Positions 41,460 through 54,441 of a stretch of 64,000 bases of DNA are shown here, one piece after another. This DNA is from Arenicola marina (lineage: Eukaryota > Annelida > Polychaeta > Arenicolidae), in assembly GCA_964019135.1 (NCBI GenBank), contig OZ025258.1, positions 29,506,186 through 29,570,185 of the forward strand, given 5' to 3'. The position numbers and the translations under genes are program-made. Each line of letters begins with the position of its first letter. The stretch's first letter is position 1. A model generated the notes under the pieces. The model was given only the letters and a program-made list of their open reading frames with translations, searched no databases and was not told the DNA's origin.

Positions 41460-42762
41460 GACTGACTAACGGGCCGAAGATTACTCATGTTCCCTGTGTC
41501 TGATGAGTTATACTCCTGGCACAGAACACAATGGCCATGCCATACTACAGTAAAGATACAACGGGCTATTTAAACTTATACTTAAGGCTTAACGAGGCCA
41601 TTCAAACATACGCTGACGGAAAGGATGCCACACAGACGCTATTGCTCACCTGAACGTTTCATCTTTTTTTTTGGCTGCAGAATGCAAACAGCAATCCGCG
41701 TGGCCCTTTGTCCAGTGTCTGTCACAGACCATGTGGAGTTGTACCGCAGCCGAAGGTCTGGAACACGTATAGACACCAATACAAAACTACTTTGAAAAGG
41801 CAAGTTTTTAAGTGCCAGCCTAAAAGTTCAAGGATATATCCAAGGGTAAGCATTTCATGGCAAAGCGAGTGCTGTGCACTATGCCACCACTGAGTGGAGG
41901 GGGTCCACATGGCCGGTCACCACATCCCTGGCCGCCCACATGGGCGTATCATCACTAAAACACTCGCATCAATGCATGATGTTTGTTTTCCAAATCTCCG
42001 GCATCACACAGAGGCCCGTGTATTGGAACCTTGTTAAACAAGGCATTGCCGCGACACTGACTGACTTTCTTTGTGGAACGAATCTCTGTTGATGAACCCT
42101 CATGAGGGGAAGAATATTAATAAACAATCTTATAGCTTGTGAGATTAAAGCGCAGTTGAAGTTAGATACAGAATACGTATTTTATATTCTACAACATAGT
42201 TCAAGACACCCCTCCCCCCTCCTCACGCCCTGGCTTCCGTCCTGAGGTCAATTGTTTAATTTACCTTAGGCTAAGTGTTTGCCGTATGTCACACCTTGCA
42301 ACACCACCCCTATAGACAGCACACAATATCCCCACCAAGCTGTAACCATCCCACCCCACCACTCACACCTTACCTAACCCCCAGACTATACATTGAAATA
42401 TTGACACTACGAACGTACTGACAGAAGGCTGGCGAAGTAGGTTATGACAACTATAGATTATATCGCATCAAAGAAATACGCCTGTGATATCCAGGACTTA
42501 ACACAATGTTGATGTAAGGGTTAACTATTCGGAAAACCTTCTTAATTTGGTTAGAATGCTCACATTACCAAACATCAACTTCTTTCGTTGCCTCTGCTGC
42601 GGTTAAACAGTGTGTAACATCCAAGGTCATTTATGCAGTTACTGCCCTGTTTTAGTTGTACACGTCGATGTACATTTCATTGATCTCATTGACAGACACG
42701 CAGCCTTGTGTGTTCCTTTTGGGTGCGTATAGAGCGAGGCGCAATGTGCGACTGACATATAG
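41460..42762. other. Non-coding part of unit 2, with an empty SINE site
   Basis: Corresponds to 28325-29754 without the SINE. The intact target word ACCACCCCTATAGACAGCAC begins at 42303. No gene recognised. Confidence 0.6.
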
Positions 42763-42990
42763 CGCCTCAAAAAGTAACGCGATAAAATCGAACGCGCTGA
42801 AATATAACGCCTCAAAAAGTAACGGAAACAAAAATAACGTCTTAAAAAGTCAAGCCGTAACAAGCAATTCAATAAAATCTAACTAAAAGTAATGGAATTA
42901 AAATCTACCGCTATTAAAATTTGCCGCGTTAAAACGTAGCGCGTTAGAAAAACAAGACTATGAAATTTAACAGTAAGGCGATAAAATCTA
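42763..42990. repeat. Degenerate 15-bp-periodic repeat (unit 2)
   Basis: Equivalent of 29755-29990 with small differences. It is followed by about 140 bp (42991-43130) not found in unit 1. Confidence 0.6.
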
Positions 42991-43130
42991 GCGCGGGGAA
43001 AAGCAACGTGATGGATTCACGCCCTAAAACTCCACACGACGAAAAATACAGCTATGTTTATTGAAATGAAACGAATTGCATTGGTCAGGATTGAGGAAGA
43101 TGCGACGTCACACACCGGTGACTTCGTCCC

Positions 43131-43984
43131 TATTTTTAGCGCACGCACGCTGATGCAGAAAGTACGGGCAAACAAACGGCTTGAACATGAGGTGCTACTG
43201 GTTGAAACCCAATGAAAGTATGGCGGCATCGGATATTTTTTATTTGAGAAAACTCTCACATGACGACGTCCCTGGGACAAAATGTACTGGGGTTGAGTCA
43301 ATACTTAACAACACTGATGTACCGTTATTTTTTTTACGCTATGAACGGAAAGACCATTACTATATCCAATAACAACAATAGTTCCGAAATGTTCCATAGG
43401 AGCAAGAATATTTTTCTACAATTAAGATGCGCAGTGCGCTGTACCAGACCTGGCCCCACCGCTTTCCTTTGATGTTGTACGGTTATATACAGGGGCTGGG
43501 ATTATGCAAGCTCCTTGTTCTGGTGTTTAATATTGCTAATATACATTTCCTCAACGTACATTGTTAGCCAGGCACTGTGAGGGGGCGCAATGCTCGAAAT
43601 AGGGGGGGGGGGTGCAGCAGCCACTGTTTGCTTAGGTTTAGTGCGCCCTCACCCCACCCCGCCTCCGCGTTGCCCCCGTCCCCTCCTCCCCCTCCACCCC
43701 CCCAAAAAATCCAGTTTCATCCAACTTCCATATCATTGTCACATATCATTCTTGGCCAAAGTTAATCTTTCATGTGTACATAAGTGGCCAACATCACTTT
43801 CTTCTCTACAAGCCGTATTTCCCATGGTTGGCCTTAGACCTAAGCATTACATATCAATGTTCACATTATGCACATGTTACGTAGCTTTTTTGAAAACCTT
43901 TCCATTGATGTTTAATTTGCATTCAAGACCATCTCACCGAACAAATGACAACGGGAGGGGTGTGGATCTCGGAATATTTGAAAC
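43131..43984. other. Non-coding part of unit 2, no gene recognised
   Basis: Corresponds to 29987-30879 in unit 1. A G run near 43602 and C-rich DNA at 43675-43705. Confidence 0.5.
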
Positions 43985-44330
43985 CGTCAGTGACGCTGCG
44001 GCCCGTGGGGGGGGGGGCGGGACTCGTATACTAAGTTGGTGGGGGGTGTGGGTTCCGTGGGGGGGGGCGGGGCTCGTATACTAAGTTGGTGGGGGGTGTG
44101 GGTTCCGTGGGGGGGGGGGGCGGGGCTCGTATACTAAGTTGGTGGGGGGTGTGGGTTCCGTGAGGTTCCTTGATGCCTGAGAGAGTGGATATTTGTGATG
44201 AAAAAGATACCCCTATAGAGCTGATGTTATAAAACTTCTGACCGGGGGGGGGGCGCTCTCAAAATGTGCGTTTATAGACTGGTTACCGCGAAAAATTCCC
44301 CTTCTGGGCGGATTTTGGTGATAAAAGTAG
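43985..44330 (+). repeat. G-rich dispersed repeat with a tripled 57-60-bp module (unit 2)
   Basis: The module with a long G run, CTCGTATACTAAGTTGGTGG and TGTGGGTTCCGTG occurs three times (near 44008, 44060 and 44110), against once in unit 1. The rest follows 30930-31115. Confidence 0.85.
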
Positions 44331-44814
44331 CAATTAATCCCGCTCCGATCGTCAGATACCTTTATTCCCGCGGGAGGGTGGGGGGGGGGATATTTTTCAT
44401 CAAATAACACCTTCAGAAATGAAATATTCCTACAAAAAGTAAATCCACAAAACCCACAATTTATATGGAAACCAACATTAGAAGAGGACGTCTGGGAATT
44501 TTGGTTCCATTCGGGCGGGTACCCCATCAACCCAAGTTATATTGGTAAGAGAGCGCTGTACAATGTGTAGCTGACTTAAGCGATGCAAAACGTCCCGGGT
44601 GTTGTCGTCGCTTCGATCTGCTAATGAGCGGGGTGCGCTTGGCAGTCATCACCGCTCGCGATCGCCCAACGCCTCGCTGTTGTTTTGATTACCAGATTAG
44701 TGAGCCGTCGCGTTTTGTTATAAGATAAGGCATGCTTGGTGTCGGGCCCTGACTGTCACACGCAATAGATGTCGGCCAGCTGTTCTTAATAGTTAATAGC
44801 TCTCGTAGGGTCCC

Positions 44815-45045
44815 ATGTTAAAGATTGCAATTTTTTGGCAGAAGATTCCTGTGACCTTGACCTGTGAAGTACATACCCCGCTAACGAACTTGACCGAACC
44901 ATGTCTGATACCTATCGATGGGCAAAGTTACAGAACGAAATGTTGCGTTTTGCGACCTACAGAGCGCGCGCAGACAGATACACACACACACAGACATACC
45001 AACGTACTGATAAATGACGGAAAAATCGTAGATTTTCCGGAATAA
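44815..45045 (-). mobile_element. 5'-end fragment of a Helentron-type element (unit 2)
   Basis: Same structure as 31720-31945: stem-loop near 45019-45041, GTCTGTGTGTG microsatellite, GGTCAAGGTCACAGGAAT word, all on the minus strand. Confidence 0.6.
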
Positions 45046-45285
45046 TGATGAGAGAAAACAGGTTTGACTGCTAGTGTAAGTTGTTTTGGGTAAATCCACA
45101 GGTAGCCCAGACTATAACGTACACGCTACATGAGCGTGTGATGTGTTAGAAGTTTGCCCGTCCGGTCGGAAACGGCACATACGCATTGCGCGACTGCATT
45201 CTGATCTAAAATTAGCCTATCCCGCCAATCCTGACAGCACCTATTGGTGTTTCATGCCGCTTTTGTACACACAAGGGCCATATCT

Positions 45286-45407
45286 TGAGATGCACATACA
45301 TTCTGGTGACTATAGCTCAACAAGTACATATGTTCTGGTGACTATAGCTCAACATGCTCATATATTTGGTGAATATAGTTCAACATGCACAAATGTTGTG
45401 GTGACAT
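45286..45407 (+). repeat. 32-bp tandem repeat (unit 2), at the joint of the recent duplication
   Basis: Same repeat as 32190-32312. The joint between the two copies of the 13.09-kb block must lie in or near this stretch. Confidence 0.85.
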
Positions 45408-47199
45408 ATCTTGACATAGCGCATATTTTAGAGTTATTCAATCTTGTGATGACCTTCTCCTAAGCGTATGATCAACTGGAACTTACGGTTGTTGCGGTGC
45501 GTCACAAAATCCCAATGCCTTCGAATTTCCGCTTTAATTTGAACGAGGTGTCTATGTCCGAGATTACTCTCTCTGACGGTTGTTTGGTATCCCTCACGTT
45601 CAGCTAGGTGTTGATGCTAGGTGTGGATTCGATACACAAATTCTTACCACCATCCTTCACGGTGTTGTGGTTGCTTCGAACCTGTGAATTCATCCGTATG
45701 TTTGACTCTGATCCAAGCATCGAGCGCACGCCTCGTGGGGTCGGCACCCCGGGTCGGCACGAAGTGTATGTACAATTGTACACCACGGTGGACCGGCACC
45801 TTTTAGTTGAGGGTGGGGGCGAGGGGCCAATGCTGCGGTTGAGGGGCGCGTAGAGGTCAGGGGGCAATTAGTATCCGGTGGTGGGGCGGGGGGGGGGGCG
45901 GGGGGGTACACAGGTGAAGTGCATGGGGTGGGGCGGCCGCCAGGTTAACCCTCCTGCAACCACCGCAATGATATGTAACGCAGGACTGGCTGGCACCACT
46001 TAGTGCGTTTCATGCGGTTGTATTCCGAAACGCTTCGGAATCTGTAAACCGATTGGTTCCTATAAAATAAGTCACACATAGTTATTTAGTCGCCTACGGG
46101 ATAATTAAATATTTCTCAGTCATCTAAGTAATTTTGATTAAGCGTATTTATTGTAGGACTGTTTATTCTAGTCGGCCATTGTCCAAGTTAACATTCGATT
46201 CGGCCAATTAACAATCGGAAAGCGTTCCTAACACACATAATACCACTTTCGCTCCACGCCCGAGCTATTGTTCCGCCGTCAGTTTGTTATTTACATGGGT
46301 ACTGTCCCTGCATGTGTTCGCCTTAGCAGACTGCGCTCAGTAAATATAGCGTACGCCTAACTTACTAATAAGCAACTGTCCCTAACATAAGCTATTCATG
46401 TCACACTGTCCAATCCTTCCCTCAGAACAGCACACCGTAACCCCACCACGCTCTAAGCACTTTACCCTACCCCACTCACACCCGGTATGACAGCACATCG
46501 GGCTCACCTTTAATTATTTAAGCGGTACCCCTTAAATATTTAACGGGTACCCCTTTATGTTAAGCGGTATCCCTTAACTTTAAGGGATATCCCTTAATTG
46601 TACCCAACCACAGAACGCGTTTCATTCAATGCTGTCTGTTAAAAGAAGGATTGTCATTTGGCACAAGTTAAAGGGGATGTGGTTAAAGTTAAAGCGATAT
46701 CCCTTTAATGCGAACCAATCACGATGTTCGAGACACTGGCTGAAGCCGCTATGAAATATTGTTTTGTCTTCTTTTATATACGGATATTTGATTCCACGAC
46801 ACGTGTGATATGTATAGTGATGTAGAATTAGGCGATCATCATATCTTCCTTCTTTTATAGCTATTTGAGAAGTGTCATAGATCTGCGAACAGGAATAGAG
46901 CGATAATAGGAAAGAATATAGGCTCACCGTGTTCGATCGATTGGAGCATTGGACTTTTTTTGACACTTAACAGGTTACAAGCAGACTGTCCAATGACTGG
47001 TGAAATGAAAACAAATTACTTTACTTTGACATGAGAAAATGGGTCACAGAAGGCTCAATGGCAGGAACTTATACTTATTGGTTGTAATAGATCTACTTCC
47101 ATTATTTTATTCCTTTATCCGTACACCTTTTAAATATTATCCTGTTGTAGGCATTTTTGTGATATGAAAAATATGCGTAAGATTGAAAAGATACATTAG

Positions 47200-47535
47200 C
47201 GTGCATTGAGGTATGACTTTTGATCAGAATATGCAGAGATGAGGAAGAGAGCGGGTAGACCATTGCTATATGTTGAACGATTACGCTGCATAGCATTAGA
47301 AGTTTTCAAGAGTATCAACAAGATTAGGCCCAGTTGCCTTCATGATACGTATTAAGACAACAGCGTATGGCTATAATTCAGTGAAGTATCAAGGAGGTAA
47401 GCTATGGAACATGCTCAACAAGGAAATAAAGTTAGCCAAATCTGCCAAGGAATTTAAAACAATGCTGTCAACCTCGGATGTGTCCTTGTGTCACTGTAAC
47501 TTATGCACATTATGCAACATAGCTAATGGATAAGG
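47200..47535 (+). pseudogene. 3' remnant of a LINE ORF2 (unit 2)
   Basis: Copy of 34105-34440, with the same frame change and stop, ending in the CHCNLCTLC cluster. Confidence 0.8.
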
Positions 47536-47896
47536 TTTTATGAGATGCAAAGGTTATTATATTTTCATTGTCATCTATACATATATCTTATCCGCTCATG
47601 TCATTTTATCATTGTCGGTCAATAGCACGTATGCTAATTTTTATTGTGGACTTTTACATACCCACGTTAAATAAAACGTTATCTTATCTTAATAGGTGTG
47701 GGTGTGTGTGGTGTCTGGACGGTATTTTGCTATTTGTTGAGCTCAACTGTCAAACAGTTAAAATGCCCCACTCAATTTATTTACCAATGATTTTTTTTTA
47801 GGATTATATTGGCAAGTATTGAAATAAAAAGCTCTTATGCTTCGGTGCATACCCGGGTACAAAATTAAGTGAATGAAGACTAACAGCCTATAGAGG

Positions 47897-49132
47897 AGTA
47901 GGGGCTGCGGTTTGATTTGATTTGATTTGGTTATTCAGGATGCTTTAAGGTAAACCACCCATAATAGCAAGGTAAAAGAACTCTGTATTTGTGATTATTT
48001 TATGAAAGTATACCCAATTACACACCTTCTGGTGAATTTTTAGGATACTTTACCTTCCCGTTAAAAAAATATTCTCAATTTTCCAAGTATACCCCCATTT
48101 CACAAAATGACCAAGACGACACCTACCACGAATATGTAATTTTGCTACAATTCAGCTTAATATTAAGTTATTATTATCAGTAATAGCTCTTTGGAAAGCT
48201 TAAACCTAGTGCAATACAGGAATGATATTCAACAATGTAAATAGTAGCCACAAAAAATAGCAGAATGGCAATAATAAAGTACAGTTATGCAAAAACAGGA
48301 CCGTTTTTGCCAAAGTTAGAAATCACCACCTTCACAAAATTGGCTATAATTTCATCAAAAATGAAAATCTTGACACCAAACCACGTTTTACAACTTTTAC
48401 AGCTCTTGTAATAAAAATATAGAAAAATATAGGTAGCCGTGCAAATTTTCCCAAAAAATACGTCCTGAAATTTGAAAATGTTATTTCAGAAATATTTTTT
48501 GGAGCAGCTTATTTCACACCAATTATCAATAATTTACGCCTTTTGCTCACATTTTAATAAATCTTGTTATATATAATGGTCTCCGATATAATTATGATCT
48601 ACACGAATGTTTTCTGAACTATTTACACGTTTTTTTCATGTTTTTTTCTTGAATATTCGGAATTTATCACGAAGAGCCTTTCTCGGGGAAATACCCTGTG
48701 AATGACGTCACGAATTGGGGATTCCCTGTGAATGACGTAACCAGTTAGGAATTCCCCTTTCACTGACACCCGCCGATGTTTGTCGATGTTTACCGAGGTC
48801 TTCCCTAAATCGCCGAAGCTTATTATACGATGTTCCATTTATTTTACCTATGTCACCACTTCTTTTGCTGTGTTTTATTCGTGCTTTGTTTCATTAAGAC
48901 TGCTTAAAATCTCAGGGCTACAGCCCGCCGATGTTTGCCGATGTTCACCGAGGTCTGCTCAAAATCGCCGAGGCTCATTATGGGTGGCTTACCTTAACCA
49001 CTTTTGGTCACATCGCGTCAATGGGAGAAGGAAGGGAGAGTGGAGCCATGTCTCCGGGGGTAACCCCCTACTCTTTACGAAGAAAGATATAGGATCTTTA
49101 TCCTGCGACCACACAGACAGTAGGGGCTGCGG
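47897..49132 (-). mobile_element. Tailed retroposon with 14-bp target duplications (unit 2)
   Basis: Copy of 34802-36037; AGTAGGGGCTGCGG begins at 47897 and 49119. Confidence 0.6.
47945..48997 (+). mobile_element. MITE with TTAA ends (unit 2)
   Basis: Copy of 34850-35902 with the same terminal inverted repeats. Confidence 0.75.
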
Positions 49133-50025
49133 CTATTTTACATAATGAATTGCCCCTGAAAAAAGAGGATGTGCTGTATATTCTGCTTCAATAGTAGCCA
49201 TGCCACTGTGTTTATCCATATAGAATTATATATATCAAAAATATAATTATACATGGACTAATCATGTCTTGAATATCTCTACAGTTATCAGGTTATAATA
49301 ATAGACTTCTTTATTACATGCTATAGTTGACTGGGCCATAGTATGTATTAATTAAGGTATTTTATTGATAAAAACTCTCAGGAATCATATTGCACCTCTA
49401 ATAATTTATTTCTAAGGTAAACATTTTTTTATTGTTATAGAATTATTCACCTGTATAAATAATGAATTTGTATTAATATTGCTGCATGGGTTATTACTAT
49501 GAACCAGGCTTTGTAACTGCAATACAACCTGGGGGTTAAAAAAATAGATTGCCAAATGAGAAAACCTTTCTGTGGAAATCAAGTCATTTTGACCTTTGAG
49601 CAGTTTCTAGGTCTGCCGTTTTCTTACAAGTATATGCCTTCAGTATGTAGATATGCAAATAGCAAATGTTGTAATATGACAATTAATTATTCAAGCGTTG
49701 TGGAAAGAACATTTTTCAAAATGTTTTAAAATGTACCGGTAATCCTTTTTTTAGAATGACTTATCTATTTGTGTTCTCTGTCTCATTTCAATATTATTTG
49801 TTTGTATGTGGTTAATTGTCCATGGCAAATATTAGCAACAATAACAAAAATTATAACATTCAGTTGTTGTATCCCTTCATATTTATTTTTTAATAAAGTG
49901 TCTTTTTGATGCATAACTTACTCATCTGTTGATGGCAATGTTACTTTTTACAATCATTTGCATTATTACGCTTTGACTAGAGGCAGTTTACTTGGAATCT
50001 ATAGCATAAATATTAATATATTATA

Positions 50026-51395
50026 GCCCATCCCACCCGCAGCTAACACCCAAACCAAAACAACTCACAAAGGAAACGGTAACAAGAGCTGTTATTGTTT
50101 GTGTATTATAGTGACACGAAGACATACCAGGATGAAATCATACCAGGACAGAACTGCCCGCCTTGGGCGCATCAGTCACCTTCAATACGATCAAACAGTT
50201 ACAGTAAGACGCGACACATGAATCGTAAATAACAATGAACATAGTGCCAAAATGACAAGGAAGAAAAAACCAACGGGGATAGTGCCATAATCACAACGGA
50301 CATTATCAACCTCGGAATCCTCCGGTTAATTTTGTGATTCGCGCTATTGCGGTATTTTTTCTTCGGTTACTTTACGCCGTATAAATCCACAGGTCTCAAT
50401 CCACGGGTAAGCCAACACAGACGACCTCACTCCCGAGAGAGGAAGACGTGCTAGGATTTCACGCTCGAACTTGTTTGGCCGAATTGTGTCCTAGGCGTGG
50501 CTTGCACGTGTTTTATCTGTGTTTTTGTGTTTGAAGAAAATCATCCAGTGTGTTATATCAAAATTTACTTATCAACATCGGAGCGCAATTGCCCACCGCC
50601 TTCCCTATTACTCCCGCGGCACCACCGGTCGGTTTGTCACGTTGTAAAGCGTATGGCCCGAGCAAGAAGGTTTATTTGTAAACGCGGCATATAAGATCGG
50701 TTAATATATAGTGTAACTTCTACAGCATATCGGCTTATTATGAACATTAAAATACGATATTAATGATAATAATTCACACCTTATGTGGTCAGGGTTGTTA
50801 GCCATTTAATTCTACGTTGTTACGTGATGAGGCATTGTTTGGCTCATGCCACTTAAGGTCTTCGATTAGTATGACGGTTAACACCTCAAATGTCTCATCT
50901 TGTACAGCTGTTCCGAAATTTACTGTGTGCTTCACACATGTTTAAACTTGACACTAAATTAAGGACGATATTCCACACGGATGTGTTGCATCTTTTTGTG
51001 TTGTGCGTATCCGATCTGTGCGTGCACGCGAGTTACAAAAATACAAACGGATATATTGCCACCATCACAACAGACAAATGGCCAAATGAGAGAAACTGAT
51101 AAAAAAAATGCGATAAAATTTCAATTCATTTCGTAACTATTATTTCCAAGAAGATAGATACAGCGCTTACTAATGGTAAATCATTATATCAGTTAAAGAA
51201 AACATTACACCAATGTGTGAAAACGCATCGTAATCGTAATAGTCCTGTTGGGTAAAGGCTTATCATGAAAGCCACAACATCTGAATCGAATCTGAACCTG
51301 CAATATGAATTTGATAATTCAAACTTTGGCGACAAAGAAGCCAGAATGCAATAACCAATAACACAAAATGTAATAATAAACCAGCCTCTGAGGGT
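50026..51395. other. Right part of unit 2, no gene recognised
   Basis: Copy of 36931-38300 with no gene recognised. Confidence 0.5.
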
Positions 51396-51403
51396 CTCGG
51401 GTG

Positions 51404-52122
51404 AGGGGTGACAGGCTGGGGTGCAGACTGATCCCGACGGGGTGACGGGATGGGGGGTGGACTGATAGTGACGGGGTGACGGGATGGGCGCGGGCGGATA
51501 GTGACGGGGTGACGGGCTCGGGTGCGGACTGATCCCGACGGGGTGACGGGATAGGGGGTGGACTGATAGTGACGGGGAGACGGGCTGGGGTGCGGACTGA
51601 TCCCGACAGGGTGACGGGATGGGGGGCGGGCTGATAGTGCTGGGAAGACGGGCTGGGGTGCAGACTGATCCCGACGGAGTGACGGGATGGGGGGGTGGAC
51701 TGATAGTGACGGGGTGACGGGTTGGGGTGCGGACTGATCCCGACGGGGTGACGGGATGGGGGCGGGCTCATAGTGAAGGTGAGACGGGCTGGGGTGTGGA
51801 CTGATCCCGACGGGGTGACGGGCTGGGGTGCAGACTGATCCCGACAGGGTGACGGGATGGGGGGTGGACTGATAGTGATGGGGAGACGGGCTGGGGTGCG
51901 GACTGATCCCAACGGGGTGACGGGCTGGGGTGCAGACTGATCCCGACGGAGTGACGGGCTGGGGGGCGGGCTCATAGTGACGGGGAGACGGGCTGGGGTA
52001 CGAACTGATCCCGACGGGGTGACGGGCTGGGGTGCAGACTGATCCCGACGGGGTGACGGGCTGGGGGGCTGGCTTATAGTGACTTGGTGACGGTCTGAGG
52101 CGCGAACTGATCCCGACGGGAT
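51404..52122 (-). repeat. 34-bp minisatellite downstream of array gene 3
   Basis: Copy of 38310-39028 with one G-run difference near 51961. Same alternation of GATCCC and GATAGT subtypes. Confidence 0.92.
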
Positions 52123-52141
52123 GACGTAAGCCCTGTCACGT

Positions 52142-54028
52142 TTAGTGATTCTTGCAGAGCCTCAATACACATTTGACAGTTTTTATGGAGACCCAGTCGG
52201 GGTGTTTCTCTGCTAGGTGGGCCTGCACGGTCTCCAGACCCACCGGTGTAGGTCTCAGCTCACTGATCACCTTTTCGGCGCGCAGGCTGATCCGCATGCG
52301 GTGCCACGCACCGGTTGTGTAGGCGATCAGCTGTTTCCGCCAGGCGTCAGTGCCCTGGGAGTCCAATCCCATCTCAGCCATGAAGCCGCGAATCGCAGAG
52401 GACGTTGGGCCACTGCCCTCAAGGGTTACTGGATGCGTTTTAAGCAAGTTCTGCATCAGGCGTTGGCGGCTCGAGCGCGTCGGATCCGGGTGGAGCTTCT
52501 TGTATAGCCTCATTACAAACTCGGTAGTCCTTCCCGGGGCCCAGTCGGGGTGTTCCTTCGCCAGGTGGGCCTTCACGGTTTCCACCCCCACCGGCGTGGA
52601 CCCCAGCTCACGGACCACCTGCTTGGCGCGCAGATGGCTCCGCATGCCATGCCAGCTGGACTTCGTGTTGTCAGTCAGCTTCGTCCGCCAGGCCAGGCCC
52701 TGGGAGTCCAATCCCATCTTAGCCATGAGGCTGTGGACTTCAGAGGCCGAGGGCCAACAGCTGAGTGGGGTCACCGGATGCGTTTCCACTAAGTTCTGCA
52801 GCAGACGTTTGACCAGTTGCCTGTTAGCGCCCGTCCTCTCAAGTTGGGACTTTCCGGGGCCCAGTGGAAAAACCGAGCGACCCGGAGAAGGCGCCGAGCG
52901 ACCCGGAGAAGGCGCCGAGCGACCCGGAGAGGCCGTTAAGCGACCCCGGGAGGCCCCGGAACTTGCCGGCGATCGTCCCAAAAGACCCCAAAAGGGCCGT
53001 AAACCACCTCTGGATTGATCCTCACCTCGACTAACCCCCTCCTGCCTGTCTCCAAATTTGCTCATCTCGTTGGGTCGTGTAGTCCGTCGTTCTACACTTC
53101 CCTCATCAAACCCCTTCTCATCAGCCCCCTCCTCGTCAACCCCCTCCTCATCCACCCCCTCCTCATCAACCCAGCGGCCTTCAGTGGTGCCATCCTCGGG
53201 CTTGAACCGTTTCAGGGGCGGAGGCTGAGCCTCATCTCGAGTCGCAGTCACCTGTCGCTTCAAGGACATCCCGGCCCTGAATGTCACCCCGCGCCGCTCT
53301 CTATCCCTGATCCGTGTATCCGTGACAAATGTCCTGTGTCCCGAGTCCTGTACCTTGCTGTCATAGGTCGGGAGCGGCCGGTCCATGTCCTCGGATAGGC
53401 GGCTGTCCTCAAGAATCTGTTCCATGAGAGTGTCATCATTGTGGGCGGTATCATCATTGTCCACAGTTTCCGCGACAGTATCATCACTTTCGACGCTATA
53501 AGCCCTGCCGTGAATGCCACTCCCATCATCATCATCTTCGTCGTCATCGTAGCCATCGTCGAAGTCTTCACCATGGTCCTCGTACCATCGTGCTCTTACA
53601 GGGCTGACAGAATCGCGCCGGACGGGAGGGTAAAAGTCCTTCGGGTTCAGTGGTAACAACCGGAGGTTGTGGCACAGTTCTACCTTAAACAACTCGCGCA
53701 CCATACGGAAGATTTCGTTGCCATGGTAAAGGTTGCTACTTGGCCACAATTCGGTCATCGATCGTGCCACCATACTCTCTGTGGTACTCCTAAGTACCTT
53801 GCTGACGTCAGACCCACCCGGGTCTTTTGAGATTACACCCAACCGCGACACACTTGTCTGTTCAAGTTTCTTTCCACATTTTAAATCTTTCCGACCACCC
53901 AGGGTCTTCCGGACGTCAGGAAGTAATGATTTTGCTCGAATTCCGATGGGTGCCGCCGAACCTGATGACGTGTCTAAACGGCTACAATGAGCATTGCGCA
54001 TGCGTGTCCATTTTGATTCGGCGTCCAT
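52142..54028 (-). CDS. Array gene copy 3: unrecognised repeat-domain protein (628 aa)
   Basis: Identical to copy 2 at the protein level as far as I can read. It lies within the recent duplication, so its identity with copy 2 says nothing about selection. Start at MDAESKWTRM, two C-terminal ~112-residue repeats, and the same minisatellite-coded linker. Its 3' end is again 20-30 bp from the 34-bp minisatellite. Family and function unknown; see copy 2 for the domain layout. Confidence 0.8.
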   Translation of the reverse strand: MDAESKWTRMRNAHCSRLDTSSGSAAPIGIRAKSLLPDVRKTLGGRKDLKCGKKLEQTSVSRLGVISKDPGGSDVSKVLRSTTESMVARSMTELWPSSNLYHGNEIFRMVRELFKVELCHNLRLLPLNPKDFYPPVRRDSVSPVRARWYEDHGEDFDDGYDDDEDDDDGSGIHGRAYSVESDDTVAETVDNDDTAHNDDTLMEQILEDSRLSEDMDRPLPTYDSKVQDSGHRTFVTDTRIRDRERRGVTFRAGMSLKRQVTATRDEAQPPPLKRFKPEDGTTEGRWVDEEGVDEEGVDEEGADEKGFDEGSVERRTTRPNEMSKFGDRQEGVSRGEDQSRGGLRPFWGLLGRSPASSGASRGRLTASPGRSAPSPGRSAPSPGRSVFPLGPGKSQLERTGANRQLVKRLLQNLVETHPVTPLSCWPSASEVHSLMAKMGLDSQGLAWRTKLTDNTKSSWHGMRSHLRAKQVVRELGSTPVGVETVKAHLAKEHPDWAPGRTTEFVMRLYKKLHPDPTRSSRQRLMQNLLKTHPVTLEGSGPTSSAIRGFMAEMGLDSQGTDAWRKQLIAYTTGAWHRMRISLRAEKVISELRPTPVGLETVQAHLAEKHPDWVSIKTVKCVLRLCKNH

Positions 54029-54441
54029 TTTGACGACCTGGATGTTCCCAGTAGCCACGGCGTTCTCTGGTGAAGTTAGAATTATCGGGATTTATATATG
54101 TAACAATGTAACAAGCGTTGTCAGGGATAACATGTTATCAACACATGTCAGTGTGACGCATTTATCAAATATTAAAGAGTATGAAACTATACATGAAGAC
54201 ATATTATATGAGGTATCAAGGTAAATTACAAAGGAAAGGAAATTAGCTAAGGAGTGCATAATCACGATATCGACATGCAATGTGAACGGTAGGGACGTAG
54301 AGTTTGGGAAAAGGTTGTTTAATATTTCCATGTGCAATAAGTGTTATATATACATAATTGATTACTATTATCATCATTGTCGGTCCATAGCACTTGTGGT
54401 GATGCTTTCTGTTAACTTTCAATACCCACGCTAAAAAAAGC
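54029..54441. promoter_or_regulatory. Upstream region of array gene copy 3
   Basis: Copy of 40935-41347 with one visible base difference. Promoter role inferred from position. Confidence 0.4.

Larger units (their letters stand above)
32320..45450 (+). repeat. Left copy of a recent 13.09-kb tandem segmental duplication (edges approximate)
   Basis: From about 32355 onward this block matches the block starting near 45450 almost base for base. Left of 32355 the two units differ repeatedly (for example near 31861, 31984 and 32109). The block covers the distal half of unit 1 and the proximal half of unit 2, including array gene copy 2. See the finding on duplication age; the edges are accurate to about 200 bp. 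Confidence 0.75.
46485..50025. mobile_element. 3.54-kb inserted block (unit 2)
   Basis: Same block as 33390-36930, offset by 13095. It contains the TTAAG-GGTATCCC cluster (46510-46710), the LINE remnant, the retroposon and the MITE. Confidence 0.8.
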
